DNA of 64,000 nucleotides, taken from contig CAZPMH010000006.1 of NCBI GenBank assembly GCA_964587815.1, positions 38,776-102,775 of the forward strand, read 5' to 3'. Every line of letters starts with the position of its first letter. The stretch's first letter is position 1. A model generated the notes under the pieces. That model saw only the letters and a list, made by a program, of their open reading frames with translations, did no database searches and was not told the DNA's origin. This DNA comes from UBA1672 sp964587815. GTDB taxonomy: Bacteria; Pseudomonadota; Alphaproteobacteria; Micavibrionales; Micavibrionaceae. Below are positions 16,087 through 24,881 of the stretch, piece after piece. The position numbers were made by a program, and so were the translations under genes.

Positions 16087-18051
16087 TTATTCGTTCAGCG
16101 TGCTGTAATCGTTCTGTCTCGGGCTTGGTGTAGGCAAGTTATCGTTTGAGAATAAGCGCTGCAGCATGTTCGAAAAATTTTTGCCGTTGTCTTGTGCTGA
16201 TGGGGCGATTTGGTTGCTCGATTTTAAAGATTGCGGCGTGTATGTGTCATTCGCCTTAGCCATTACATTTTTCCATATCGAGGCAGGAAGACCGCCACCT
16301 GTTACTTGGCGCATGGGGCTGTTGTCATCATTGCCTAGCCATACGATCGTTACAACTGAGGATGTATAGCCGGCAAACCACGCATCGCGATTGTCTTGTG
16401 ATGTTCCGGTTTTTCCATATGCAGGGAAGGTGAGTTTAGCAGCCTTGCCCGTTCCATTATTGATGACGCTTTGCAGCATGAATGACAGTTTTTTTACATC
16501 ACTCTTGCGGATGATGCGCTGATGATTCGTGATTGGCTTTCTTTGAAAAAGAACGCGGCCGTTTTGATCGGTGATTTTTGTGATGGCATAGGGGAAAATG
16601 CGATGTCCACCATTGGCAAAGACAGCGTAAGCGGTTGCGAGCTCTAGCATTGATATGCCTGAGCTGCCGAGGGCTAAGCTCAGGTCGCGTTGGAGCGGAG
16701 AGATGATTCCCGTTCGCTTCGCGGTTGCGATGACGTTTTGAATGCCTGTTTCCTGTGCCAGTCTGACTGTTGCGGTGTTCAGTGATTTGGCCATAGCGGT
16801 TTCCAGATCAACTGTTCCGTAATATTGATCTGCAAAATTTTTCGGCCTGTATTGCCCCGTGGTGATTGGAGAATCCATTATTTTGTCAGATGGTGACCAG
16901 CCTTTTTCTATCGCGCTGAGATAGACGAATGGTTTAAAAGCGGAGCCGGGGGGGCGGATGGCTTGGATACTGCGGTTGAATTGGCTTCGGTTATAATCGT
17001 AGCCGCCGACCATTGCTAGGACTGCGCCATCGGGGCGAAGTGTTATGATTGCGCCTTGTGATACGAACTGCATCTGATCTGTTGTATCAATCGCGTTTTT
17101 TAATGTTGCATGCGCCGATGACTGAAGGTTTTTGTCTAGGGTCGTTTCAATGATTAGGTCAGTGTTGGGTTCACCGACGATATCGCTTACGCCGTCTATG
17201 ATCCAGTCTGTGAAGTAACGAGCGTTTGAGTTTGTGCGGGTTTGTCGGTTAGGTAGAGAGATGCTCATATCAGCTTCGCTCAAACTATCTTTGTCGATAA
17301 ATCCCGCATCCTCCATAGCTTTGAGCACTGTTTTTGCGCGGTTTTTTGCTTTATCCAGATTGTTGTGCGGGGAATAACGGGAAGGGGCTTTTAACAGCCC
17401 TGCGAGGATTGCGGCTTCATGAATGCTGACGTTTTTGGCGGATTTTCCGAAATAGAGCTGGGCGGCGGCTTCGAAGCCGTATGTGCCTGAGCCGAGATAA
17501 ACGCGGTTCATATAAGCGCTTAAGATTTGGTCTTTTGTAAGTTCTCGCTCCAACTGGATTGCCAATATGGCTTCTTGGATTTTACGCGTGAGTTTGCGTT
17601 GATGCGTTAGAAATAAGTTCTTTGCAAGCTGTTGGGTGATGGTCGAGCCGCCTTGTACGAAACGGCCTTTCATAACATTTGTGATCATGGCGCGGGTGAT
17701 GCCCCAAACATCAATGCCGGGATGGTCATAGAAGCGTCTGTCTTCAATAGCAAGAACCGCGTTTATAAGGTGAGGCGGAAGCTCGCTAACATCCAGATTT
17801 GCGCCTTTTGACTCGCCGTAGCGTATTAAGGTCGTACCGTCAGAGGCCTTGACGGTTAAGGACGGTCTGCGGTCAAAGCTGGCGGATTGGGTGATTTCAT
17901 CTAAATCTTTTGCGTACCAGAAGATGACACCGCCGAGCGCGATGCTGCCCCAGATTGCAAGGATCAAGCACCAACGGCACAAGCGCCAGAAAATGGACAC
18001 TTTTGACTTTTTCTTCTTTGTTTTTTTCGCTTTTGCGGTTTTTTTTGCCAT
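16087..18051 (-). CDS. Class A penicillin-binding protein (bifunctional transglycosylase/transpeptidase, PBP1A family)
   Basis: A bifunctional murein synthase of 654 residues, shorter than E. coli PBP1a (about 850) because it lacks the OB-like extra domain. A basic cytoplasmic tail (1-18, Lys-rich) and one membrane segment (28-46) precede the GT51 domain, with catalytic Glu103 in AIEDRRFYDHPG and the GGSTITQQLAKN block (134-145). The transpeptidase domain has SxxK (Ser370, Lys373), SLN (423-425) and KTGT (547-550). A PGSAFKPF context is classical. It polymerises and cross-links peptidoglycan on the periplasmic side. RBS AGAGG lies 8 nt before the ATG. Confidence 0.93.
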   Translation of the reverse strand: MAKKTAKAKKTKKKKSKVSIFWRLCRWCLILAIWGSIALGGVIFWYAKDLDEITQSASFDRRPSLTVKASDGTTLIRYGESKGANLDVSELPPHLINAVLAIEDRRFYDHPGIDVWGITRAMITNVMKGRFVQGGSTITQQLAKNLFLTHQRKLTRKIQEAILAIQLERELTKDQILSAYMNRVYLGSGTYGFEAAAQLYFGKSAKNVSIHEAAILAGLLKAPSRYSPHNNLDKAKNRAKTVLKAMEDAGFIDKDSLSEADMSISLPNRQTRTNSNARYFTDWIIDGVSDIVGEPNTDLIIETTLDKNLQSSAHATLKNAIDTTDQMQFVSQGAIITLRPDGAVLAMVGGYDYNRSQFNRSIQAIRPPGSAFKPFVYLSAIEKGWSPSDKIMDSPITTGQYRPKNFADQYYGTVDLETAMAKSLNTATVRLAQETGIQNVIATAKRTGIISPLQRDLSLALGSSGISMLELATAYAVFANGGHRIFPYAITKITDQNGRVLFQRKPITNHQRIIRKSDVKKLSFMLQSVINNGTGKAAKLTFPAYGKTGTSQDNRDAWFAGYTSSVVTIVWLGNDDNSPMRQVTGGGLPASIWKNVMAKANDTYTPQSLKSSNQIAPSAQDNGKNFSNMLQRLFSNDNLPTPSPRQNDYSTLNE

Positions 18052-18082
18052 CAGTCGAACCTCTTCTCAGGCAGAAGGTGGG

Positions 18083-18616
18083 TTATGTGCAGTCGAGCCA
18101 ATAGCGATTGCGCTCGGGGAATTTATCTGTCGCGGGGAGTGTATCTTCGAATTTTGCGCCGCAGAATTGAATTATTTTGTTTCCGGCCTCATCCTTTGGA
18201 TCGATCGTGATTAGCGCACGTTCAATTCCGAGGTAGCTGATAAAGGGAATGGCCTTTTGTAAGAGTTTTTTGCCATAGCCTTTGCCACGCATTGACGGGC
18301 GAATGATAAAATTGAGATGACCGCCCCATTTTTCCAAATGCCAATTCAGGCGATGGCGAATGTTCAGTGTGCCAATAAACTTATCATCTTTTGTGAGCCA
18401 AAGCACGGTTTCGGGTACGGGCTCAACCCAGTCAGCGTAAGGTTTGTGCAAATTCTTTTTGCCATCGTTAAGCTTTTGAACGAAATCTTCGAAATTTTCC
18501 GCAATTTCTTTTCTGTCCAGAAAACAGTATCGGCCTTCTTCTTGAAACTCTTTTAAGGCTTCAAGGTATGTTTCTTTGTGTTCTACTGCCGGTTTTTCCA
18601 GTTTTGCTGCTGACAT
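18083..18616 (-). CDS. GNAT-family N-acetyltransferase
   Basis: The product is 177 residues. The C-terminal half has the GNAT fold: a beta strand HLNFIIRPSMRGKGYGKKLL, whose RGKGYGKK part is the acetyl-CoA pyrophosphate loop (motif A), then a strand with ITIDPKDEAGNKII and a C-terminal motif B-like region. The N-terminal half is charged and mostly helical. The FxGxLNIRHRLN stretch is seen in GNAT proteins of unknown specificity. Substrate unknown. It lies between the PBP gene (31 bp downstream) and mgtE on the same strand. Confidence 0.82.
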   Translation of the reverse strand: MSAAKLEKPAVEHKETYLEALKEFQEEGRYCFLDRKEIAENFEDFVQKLNDGKKNLHKPYADWVEPVPETVLWLTKDDKFIGTLNIRHRLNWHLEKWGGHLNFIIRPSMRGKGYGKKLLQKAIPFISYLGIERALITIDPKDEAGNKIIQFCGAKFEDTLPATDKFPERNRYWLDCT

Positions 18617-18699
18617 TCGTCACCCGATGATTTGTTATAAATTTCGCCTTTTATAGATGATTTTGGCGTTAAAGACAAATGATGGTTTTTATCGGCTGG

Positions 18700-20097
18700 C
18701 TAGACCATGAGTAAAGATGCAAGGCCAAGGAAAGATAGAAAGCCAACTACGTCGGTCACGGTGGTAAGCAGAACAGTTGATGAGACTGCAGGATCACTGC
18801 CGAATTTGTTTAAAACAATTGGAATGCCTGCGCCGAACAGCCCTGCGACAATCATGTTGACGATCATGGCGAGCGCGATGACAACGCTGAGGATGAAGGA
18901 TTGAAACCAGAACCCGGCTAATATTCCTGTCAATACGGCAAACAGGAGGCCGTTGAGAGTTCCGACCAAGGTCTCTTTCCAGACAACCCGCCATGTGTTT
19001 GTGTCTGAGACTTCGTGTGTCGCGATGGCGCGTACGGCAACGGTGAGGGCTTGTGTTCCTGCGTTTCCGCCCATTGAGGCCACGATTGGCATGAGCACGG
19101 CCAAGGCAACGATTTGTTCAATTGTCGCATCAAAAAATGATATGACCAATGACGCAAGAAGTGCGGTTATCAAGTTGATAAACAACCAACGAAAGCGGAA
19201 ACTGGCGGTTGAGATCACTGCGCGGTACAGGTCGCCGCGGGTTACACCGACCATGCGCATGATGTCTTCTTGCGCCTCTTCATCAATAACGTCGATGACG
19301 TCATCAATTGTGATCACACCGATCAGGCGTTTATCATCATCAACGACGGGGGCCGATACGATGTTATCACGGCGGAAAATATGTGCGACCTCTTCCTGAT
19401 CCATCGTAGCGGGCACGGGGTGCGCTTCATCTGTTTTTAAATCTTTGATTTTCTCTGAGCGCTGCGCGCGCACGAGACGGCTGAGCGGGATTTCTCCTGT
19501 GACATGATGGAAGGGGTCGATGATGAAGATATCGAAGAATTCTTCGGGGAAAGTGTCTTTGGCCTTCCTTAAGTAATCGAGTGTTTTTCCGACTGTCCAG
19601 AATTCAGGAATCGCAACCATTTCACGGCGCATCAATCGACCCGCACTTTCTTCAGGAAAGCTTAGCCCTTCTTCGAGCGCGATTCTTGTTTTGTTGGAGA
19701 GTTTGTTTATGACTTCCTGCTGAAAGTCTTCTTCCAGGGGCTCTATAAGGAGGAGGGCGTCATCACTTTCTAATTCAGATATAATTTCAGCAACAGCATC
19801 GGCACTCATATCTGTGAGGCAGACTTTGCTCAGTTCCTGATTGATTTCCGTAAAAACAAGCGGATCAAAGGCATCGTTATACTGGCTGAGTAGTTCTTTG
19901 CGGTCCTCATCCTTAATTTTGGCCAGTAGTTCGGCCGTGTCGGGAATACTGATTTCTTCAAGAACAGCATAGACTTCTTCGCTTCGATTTTCATCAAGCG
20001 CATCACTGATTTCTTTAATCTTTGCATCAGCCAAATGCGGAGATGTCTTTTCATCTTCGCTTTCTATCTGATCTTGCAATGCTGTTTCTGCGGCCAT
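18700..20097 (-). CDS. mgtE: Magnesium transporter MgtE
   Basis: The product is 465 residues, the normal MgtE length. In order: an N-terminal helical MgtE_N domain (about 25-130), a tandem CBS pair (about 140-270, with MVAIPEFWTVG and the VVDDDKRLIGVITIDD segment), and a C-terminal five-helix pore domain that includes MGGNAGTQALTVAVRA (near 340) and GAGIP. MgtE is a dimeric Mg2+ channel gated by intracellular Mg2+ binding at the cytosolic domains. The AGGGGC stretch upstream is a good RBS. No Mg2+ riboswitch is evident in the 125-bp gap upstream. Confidence 0.94.
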   Translation of the reverse strand: MAAETALQDQIESEDEKTSPHLADAKIKEISDALDENRSEEVYAVLEEISIPDTAELLAKIKDEDRKELLSQYNDAFDPLVFTEINQELSKVCLTDMSADAVAEIISELESDDALLLIEPLEEDFQQEVINKLSNKTRIALEEGLSFPEESAGRLMRREMVAIPEFWTVGKTLDYLRKAKDTFPEEFFDIFIIDPFHHVTGEIPLSRLVRAQRSEKIKDLKTDEAHPVPATMDQEEVAHIFRRDNIVSAPVVDDDKRLIGVITIDDVIDVIDEEAQEDIMRMVGVTRGDLYRAVISTASFRFRWLFINLITALLASLVISFFDATIEQIVALAVLMPIVASMGGNAGTQALTVAVRAIATHEVSDTNTWRVVWKETLVGTLNGLLFAVLTGILAGFWFQSFILSVVIALAMIVNMIVAGLFGAGIPIVLNKFGSDPAVSSTVLLTTVTDVVGFLSFLGLASLLMV

Positions 20098-20145
20098 GTC
20101 AGCCCCTTAGATGATGTGTAAACGATATCTTACGAACAGCAGTAT

Positions 20146-20169
20146 AAGCACCCTTTTTCAAGGATGCTA
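20146..20169 (-). other. Hairpin with GAAA tetraloop in maeB-mgtE intergenic region
   Basis: Reading the - strand, AGCATCCTT pairs with AAGGGTGCT (one G-U pair) around a GAAA loop. There is no T-run after it, so it is a poor intrinsic terminator, but it lies about 55 nt after the maeB stop and could end or stabilise that mRNA. A 12-bp palindrome (CGTTTATAAACG) sits nearby at 20199-20210. Confidence 0.35.
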
Positions 20170-20222
20170 TAGCTGAATTTATGATTTGACTGTTTCGTCG
20201 TTTATAAACGCTATTCGAGCGA

Positions 20223-22553
20223 TTATGCAGACTTGATCAAACGGTGTGTGATTGTATCTGTCATAGACTCTTCAAAAATTTGTGAGCCGACAGTGGCAAG
20301 TGCCGCCATATTCAACAGGCCGCGCGATGTTGTTGCGGGCGTTACGATATGAACAGGTCTTGCAGAACCCAGAAGGATTGGGCCGATGCTGACACCATCT
20401 GAGAATGTTTTTACCATGTTAAATGCAATATTTGCTGATTCAACGTTCGGCATGATGAACAAATTGGCCTGTCCTGTTAGTTGAGAGTTCGGCATAATAC
20501 GATTTCTGATTGACTCAGAAAGCGCCGTATCAGCTTGCATTTCACCGTCAATTTCCAATTCCGGATCGCGGCGGCGGATATCTGCGTATGCTGCGCGCAT
20601 TTTTAAGGCAGAATCACACGGCACGTTTCCGAAGTTTGAATTAGAAAGAAGTGCAACTTTCGGACGGATACCGAAGCGGCGAACTTCTTCTGCGGCCAGC
20701 AGTGTCATTTCCGAAATTTGTGCAATTGTCGGGTTGGTGTTGATTTGCGTGTCGCAGAAGAAATACGTACCGCGAGAGATCAATAGCGGGCTGAGCGCTG
20801 CGGGTGTTTCTACACCGGCTTTCAGGCCGATAATGTCGCGCACATGTTCCAAATGATCATGGAAGTGGCCTTCCGTACCGCAAATCATGCTGTCGGCTTC
20901 ATCTTTATGCACCATTAACGCGCCAATCACGGTTGTGTTTGTACGTACGAGTGTTTGTGCATCAGCAGGAGTGACACCGTTGCGCTCCATAATGCTGTGG
21001 TAGGTTTCCCAATATTCGCGATAACGTGGGTCGTCTTGCGGGTCGACAAGTGTAAAGTCTTCGCCATTTTTCATGCGCAGGCCTAAACGTGAAATGCGTT
21101 CCTGAACAACAGCTTCACGACCGACCAGAATAGGCTTTGACAGATTTTCATCAATCGCCGTTTGTGCGGCCAAAAGTACGCGCTCTTCTTCACCTTCACA
21201 GAACACAACGCGTTTTGGTTTTTCTTGTGCACGTGAGAAGACGGGGCGCATCACCAGTTGGGAGCGGAAGAAGAATTGTTCGAGACGGTTTGAATAGGCT
21301 TCGAAATCTTCAATCGGGCGTGTTGCGACGCCGCTTTCCATGGCTGCTTTTGCAACGGCAATCGGCAGGTCAACAATCAAACGTGGATCAAATGGCTTTG
21401 GAATCAGATAGTCGCGACCGAACGTCAGGTTTTCATCGCTGTAGACTGATGCGACTTCTGCGGCTGCTTCTTTACGTGCCAGCTTTGCAATGGCGTCCAC
21501 ACACGCCAGTTTCATTTCTTCGTTGATTGTGGTTGCGCCGACATCGAGTGCGCCGCGGAAGATGAACGGGAAACAAAGAACGTTGTTCACTTGGTTCGGA
21601 AAGTCAGAGCGACCTGTACAAACGATTGCATCAGGCTTCGCTTCATAGGCATCTTCGGGCATGATTTCGGGAGTTGGGTTCGCCAAGGCCATGATAAGCG
21701 GGGCATCAGCCATGCGTGAGACTTTGTCCTTATCCATCACGCCCGGGCCTGACAGGCCGAGGAACACGTCAGCACCATCAATAGCGTCATCCAATGTCCT
21801 TGCATTCGTTTTTGATGCGAATGCGGCCTTTTGTGGGTCCATTCCGCCTTCACGGCCTTCATAGACAACGCCGTTACGATCGCAAACGATGATGTTTTCT
21901 TTCTTCAGGCCTGCATGTACCAGCAGGTTTAGACATGCAATCGCTGACGCGCCTGCGCCAGATGCAACAAGGCGGATATCTTCGATATTCCGCCCTGAGT
22001 ATTCGATCCAGTTTCTGAAAGCCGCTGTTACAATAATTGCCGTTCCGTGTTGATCATCATGGAATACAGGAATGTTCATGCGCTCTTTCAAACGGCGCTC
22101 AAGTTCAAAACACTCAGGTGCTTTAAAGTCTTCTAAATTGATACCGCCGAAGGATGGCTCTAAAGATGCGATTGTCTCAACGAGCTTATCAACATCTTCT
22201 TCATCAATTTCGATATCGAAGGAGTCGATGTTGGCGAATTTTTTGAACAGAACAGCTTTCCCTTCCATCACAGGCTTTGATGCCAGTGCGCCAAGATTAC
22301 CAAGGCCAAGGATTGCCGTACCGTTTGAGATAACAGCCACAACGTTTCCGCGTGACGTGTAGTCATATGCCGTTAGCGGGTCTTCTGCGATTTCTTCACA
22401 TGGTGCAGCCACGCCCGGGGAATAAGCGAGCGCGAGGTCGCGTTGTGTTGCCATATCTTTTGTTGCGCGAATTGCAATTTTACCCGGTGTCGGCTCTGCG
22501 TGATAGCGAAGGGCGCTCTCTCTAAACGCAGCTTGCTCTTGTTTCTTATCCAT
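20223..22553 (-). CDS. maeB: NADP-dependent malic enzyme fused to phosphotransacetylase-like domain
   Basis: MaeB converts malate to pyruvate and CO2 with NADP. The 776-residue protein is the large fused form: residues about 1-430 are malic enzyme (early YSPGVAAPCEEI, HDDQHGTAI in the catalytic region, GAGASAIACLNL for dinucleotide binding), and about 430-776 is a phosphate-acetyltransferase-like domain that acts as an acetyl-CoA-responsive regulatory part in this family. Length matches E. coli MaeB (759). It is transcribed from the region next to the tRNA-Leu gene on the same strand. Confidence 0.95.
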   Translation of the reverse strand: MDKKQEQAAFRESALRYHAEPTPGKIAIRATKDMATQRDLALAYSPGVAAPCEEIAEDPLTAYDYTSRGNVVAVISNGTAILGLGNLGALASKPVMEGKAVLFKKFANIDSFDIEIDEEDVDKLVETIASLEPSFGGINLEDFKAPECFELERRLKERMNIPVFHDDQHGTAIIVTAAFRNWIEYSGRNIEDIRLVASGAGASAIACLNLLVHAGLKKENIIVCDRNGVVYEGREGGMDPQKAAFASKTNARTLDDAIDGADVFLGLSGPGVMDKDKVSRMADAPLIMALANPTPEIMPEDAYEAKPDAIVCTGRSDFPNQVNNVLCFPFIFRGALDVGATTINEEMKLACVDAIAKLARKEAAAEVASVYSDENLTFGRDYLIPKPFDPRLIVDLPIAVAKAAMESGVATRPIEDFEAYSNRLEQFFFRSQLVMRPVFSRAQEKPKRVVFCEGEEERVLLAAQTAIDENLSKPILVGREAVVQERISRLGLRMKNGEDFTLVDPQDDPRYREYWETYHSIMERNGVTPADAQTLVRTNTTVIGALMVHKDEADSMICGTEGHFHDHLEHVRDIIGLKAGVETPAALSPLLISRGTYFFCDTQINTNPTIAQISEMTLLAAEEVRRFGIRPKVALLSNSNFGNVPCDSALKMRAAYADIRRRDPELEIDGEMQADTALSESIRNRIMPNSQLTGQANLFIMPNVESANIAFNMVKTFSDGVSIGPILLGSARPVHIVTPATTSRGLLNMAALATVGSQIFEESMTDTITHRLIKSA

Positions 22554-22624
22554 GATGTATCATCCGTGATGTTGTTATATCTGTCTAAAATTCATTCGTT
22601 TCTTTTATTTATGTTGCGGTTCGT

Positions 22625-22712
22625 TGGTGCGGTCGAGAAGACTCGAACTTCCACGGGATTTAACTCCCACAGCGACCTCAACGCTGCGCGTCTACCATTC
22701 CGCCACGACCGC
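22625..22712 (-). tRNA. tRNA-Leu (anticodon GAG)
   Basis: Reading the - strand gives a complete 88-nt cloverleaf: acceptor GCGGTCG pairs with CGACCGC, D arm with GCGGAATGGTAGACGC, anticodon stem CAGCG/CGCTG around loop TTGAGGT (anticodon GAG), a long variable arm with GGG/CCC as expected for a class II tRNA, and a T arm with TTCGAGT. Discriminator A is followed by an encoded CCA. GAG reads CUC and CUU codons. It sits between maeB and lipB; no integrase or attachment-site duplication is seen. Confidence 0.96.
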
Positions 22713-22820
22713 ATGTACGAGCCGCAACATAAATACTGGCTGAGCAATAACAAATCTCTATGGCTAGGGCAAGCATGTAAAGCGTTGCACTGCAATAAAA
22801 ATCATGCGAATAAATGGGGC

Positions 22821-23447
22821 ATGGTTGAATGGAAAATCGAAAATAGTTTGCTTGGCTATGATGACGCGGTTTCGGGTATGGAAAAACGCGTGGCAGATAT
22901 TCGAAATTTGCAAGACAATGAGCTTGTCTGGCTTGTTGAACATCCGCCTTTATATACGGCCGGAACCAGCGCGGATGACGGTGATTTATTAGATGCGCGT
23001 TTTCCTGTTTTTAAAACAGGGCGCGGCGGTGAATATACGTATCACGGGCCCGGGCAGCGTGTGGGGTATGTCATGCTGGATTTGAAAAAACGGCAGGCAA
23101 AGCCCGATATTAAGCATTATGTTTGGCAGCTGGAGGAATGGATTATTCAAACCTTGGCTGAATTTGGTGTGCAAGGTGAGCGGCGTGATGGACGCGTTGG
23201 GATATGGGTGGTTATGCCTGATGGTGGCGAGAGTAAGATCGCGGCAATCGGCGTGCGTATTCGCAGGTGGGTGACGTATCATGGTATTGCGATCAATGTT
23301 TCGCCTGATCTGTCGCATTTCAGTGGGATTGTTCCGTGCGGTATTTCTCAGCACGGGGTGACCAGTTTGTATGATTTGGGTATTGAGTGCGATATGTCTG
23401 ATGTCGATGCTGCGTTACAAAAAACGTGGCATACTGTTTTTACTTAA
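22821..23447 (+). CDS. lipB: Octanoyltransferase LipB (lipoyl synthesis)
   Basis: LipB transfers octanoyl from acyl carrier protein to lipoyl domains of 2-oxoacid dehydrogenases. From ATG 22821 the protein is 208 residues, the family length. The RGGEYTYHGPGQ motif (68-79), Lys139 in ESKIAAIGVRI and Cys173 in GIVPCGIS form the expected active-site set (Cys/Lys dyad). The open frame continues upstream across the complement of the tRNA-Leu gene, but that extension is not coding: it has no homology and crosses a structural RNA gene. GGGG at 22816-22819 is close to the ATG, so the ribosome site is weak. Confidence 0.94.
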   Translation: MVEWKIENSLLGYDDAVSGMEKRVADIRNLQDNELVWLVEHPPLYTAGTSADDGDLLDARFPVFKTGRGGEYTYHGPGQRVGYVMLDLKKRQAKPDIKHYVWQLEEWIIQTLAEFGVQGERRDGRVGIWVVMPDGGESKIAAIGVRIRRWVTYHGIAINVSPDLSHFSGIVPCGISQHGVTSLYDLGIECDMSDVDAALQKTWHTVFT

Positions 23448-23474
23448 ATGTTTTTATTGAGGGGGAGTTTATCT

Positions 23475-23882
23475 ATGCGTTTTTTCTTCACGTTTATTTT
23501 TTGTTTTCTTTTCGTCTTGCCTGTTCAAGCGGCTAAGGTTTCGTATGATTGTTTCTTTCCAAAGATGGCGAGTCCTGAAGGCGTTGAGCGATCGAAAGGG
23601 AATACGTTCAATTTCACTGTCGATGAAGATCTGGATTATGTTTATCGGGAAGAGAAATACGACTTTGTCAAAAACGAAAGTCTATCTTCTGATTATAATT
23701 ACACGTTTATCCAGACGAGCCCGAATGGCATTGTTGTTGTGACGACCGTATTAAAGAAAACGCTTGAAGCGGTTCAGAGTGTTCATGGTCATGAAACGCG
23801 CATTGCGGTTGGTAAAAACAGGCTTGCAGTGCAAGATTTACGGCCTAAACAATTTTACGGTCGATGTATGAAAGCAGAATGA
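23475..23882 (+). CDS. Small secreted protein of unknown function
   Basis: The product is about 135 residues from ATG 23475. A strong purine-rich RBS (GAGGGGGAG, 23459-23467) lies 7 nt upstream, better placed than the ATG at 23448. A cleavable signal peptide (MRFFFTFIFCFLFVLP followed by VQAA) ends near residue 20. The mature protein has two cysteines (near residues 26 and 130) that might pair. It is mostly charged beta-rich sequence with no family I recognise. It starts 27 bp after lipB on the same strand and converges with the amidohydrolase gene with 1 bp between stops. Confidence 0.75.
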   Translation: MRFFFTFIFCFLFVLPVQAAKVSYDCFFPKMASPEGVERSKGNTFNFTVDEDLDYVYREEKYDFVKNESLSSDYNYTFIQTSPNGIVVVTTVLKKTLEAVQSVHGHETRIAVGKNRLAVQDLRPKQFYGRCMKAE

Positions 23883-23883
23883 T

Positions 23884-24831
23884 TTAATCCGCAGCGATGG
23901 GGGCTTTTGATTGCTCGGCGTAGGCGGTGCAGAATTTTATCATTTCGGTGCAGTGCTTTTTCAATTGTTCAAAGCCTTCGGTTTTTTTGCCCGTTTTTTC
24001 ATTCATATATAGAGCGCGGTTGATTTCGATTTGCAGGCTGTTTTTGCCGCGTGTCGGTTGCGCATATTGTTCGATAAGTTGTACGCCCTTGAACGGGTCA
24101 TTAACCGTAACGCGATAGCCTAAATCTTTCCAGAAGTTGCGCATGGCTGACATAAAGGCGTGGTCGCACGTGCTGCCGTCGCGGTCGCCGAGTACGATGT
24201 CGCTTGGGTGCTGTCTGCCGCCGATGAATGTGATGTTCCGCTTCGGGTACGCGCTTTTTGAAGGCATGGAGTGGCAGTTAATGTGCCAGAATTGCCCGTG
24301 ATTGTAATATGCGTCCTCTAACGTGGAGCGGAGCGTGTCGTGGTATGGGTCATAATAGTTTTTGACGCGGGTCATAATCTCTTGCGGTGAGAGTTTATGG
24401 TCATAAATCGGCTTTCCGGGGCGGATCAGGCGGTTGATCAGGCCGATGCCCGCATGCGAGCGCGAGGTGGGTCGGATCGGGTCATGACCTGTAGGCCATG
24501 GCGCGTCAATCAGTAGATCGTCAATATCATCGCGGGCGCGGTTCACGTCAATATAGCTACGGGGGAAGAGAGCGCAGAGTAATGTTGCGTTATAATGCGG
24601 CGCATCGGCGAAGAGTTCGTCAACATACGCGTCTTTTATCGTTTCAAGGTCAGCACGCGTACAGGCATGTTTGAAATCATCGGGATAGTTATCACCGCTA
24701 TGGGGGGAGTCTAAAATGATGGGCGCGGCGTTTTGCGCAGGTTTATGTAGGGCGTACACGCCTTTTTTCTCGATTTTGTTGATGGTAGTCTTTTCCTGCG
24801 TCATCTTAAGGCTTGTGTTTTGTGCGCTCAA
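23884..24831 (-). CDS. N-formylglutamate amidohydrolase family protein
   Basis: The 315-residue protein matches the N-formylglutamate amidohydrolase family (HutG/FGase) that releases formate from N-formyl-L-glutamate. Motifs include SPHSGDNYP (near 42-50), AYVDELFADAP, YIDVNRARDDID, HINCHSMPS, VLGDRDGSTC and LQIEINRALYMNE, the last carrying conserved acid and Arg residues. A histidine-degradation operon is absent, so the natural substrate may be another formylated or amide compound. The start is either Met1 or Met10; both are possible. It is a single-gene unit divergent from serS. Confidence 0.88.
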   Translation of the reverse strand: MSAQNTSLKMTQEKTTINKIEKKGVYALHKPAQNAAPIILDSPHSGDNYPDDFKHACTRADLETIKDAYVDELFADAPHYNATLLCALFPRSYIDVNRARDDIDDLLIDAPWPTGHDPIRPTSRSHAGIGLINRLIRPGKPIYDHKLSPQEIMTRVKNYYDPYHDTLRSTLEDAYYNHGQFWHINCHSMPSKSAYPKRNITFIGGRQHPSDIVLGDRDGSTCDHAFMSAMRNFWKDLGYRVTVNDPFKGVQLIEQYAQPTRGKNSLQIEINRALYMNEKTGKKTEGFEQLKKHCTEMIKFCTAYAEQSKAPIAAD

Positions 24832-24881
24832 TTCTTAAGTATTGATAACTGTAGCATTTAAACCTTATTCGAAAGTAAATC

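Noticed and set aside
22625..22712. tRNA-Leu as an integration (att) site
   Set aside because: No integrase, no repeated 3' end of the tRNA nearby, and the flanks are core genes.
22443..22820. Upstream extension of lipB from 22443
   Set aside because: The frame is open but crosses the tRNA-Leu complement and the maeB 5' end; LipB family length and motifs begin at 22821.
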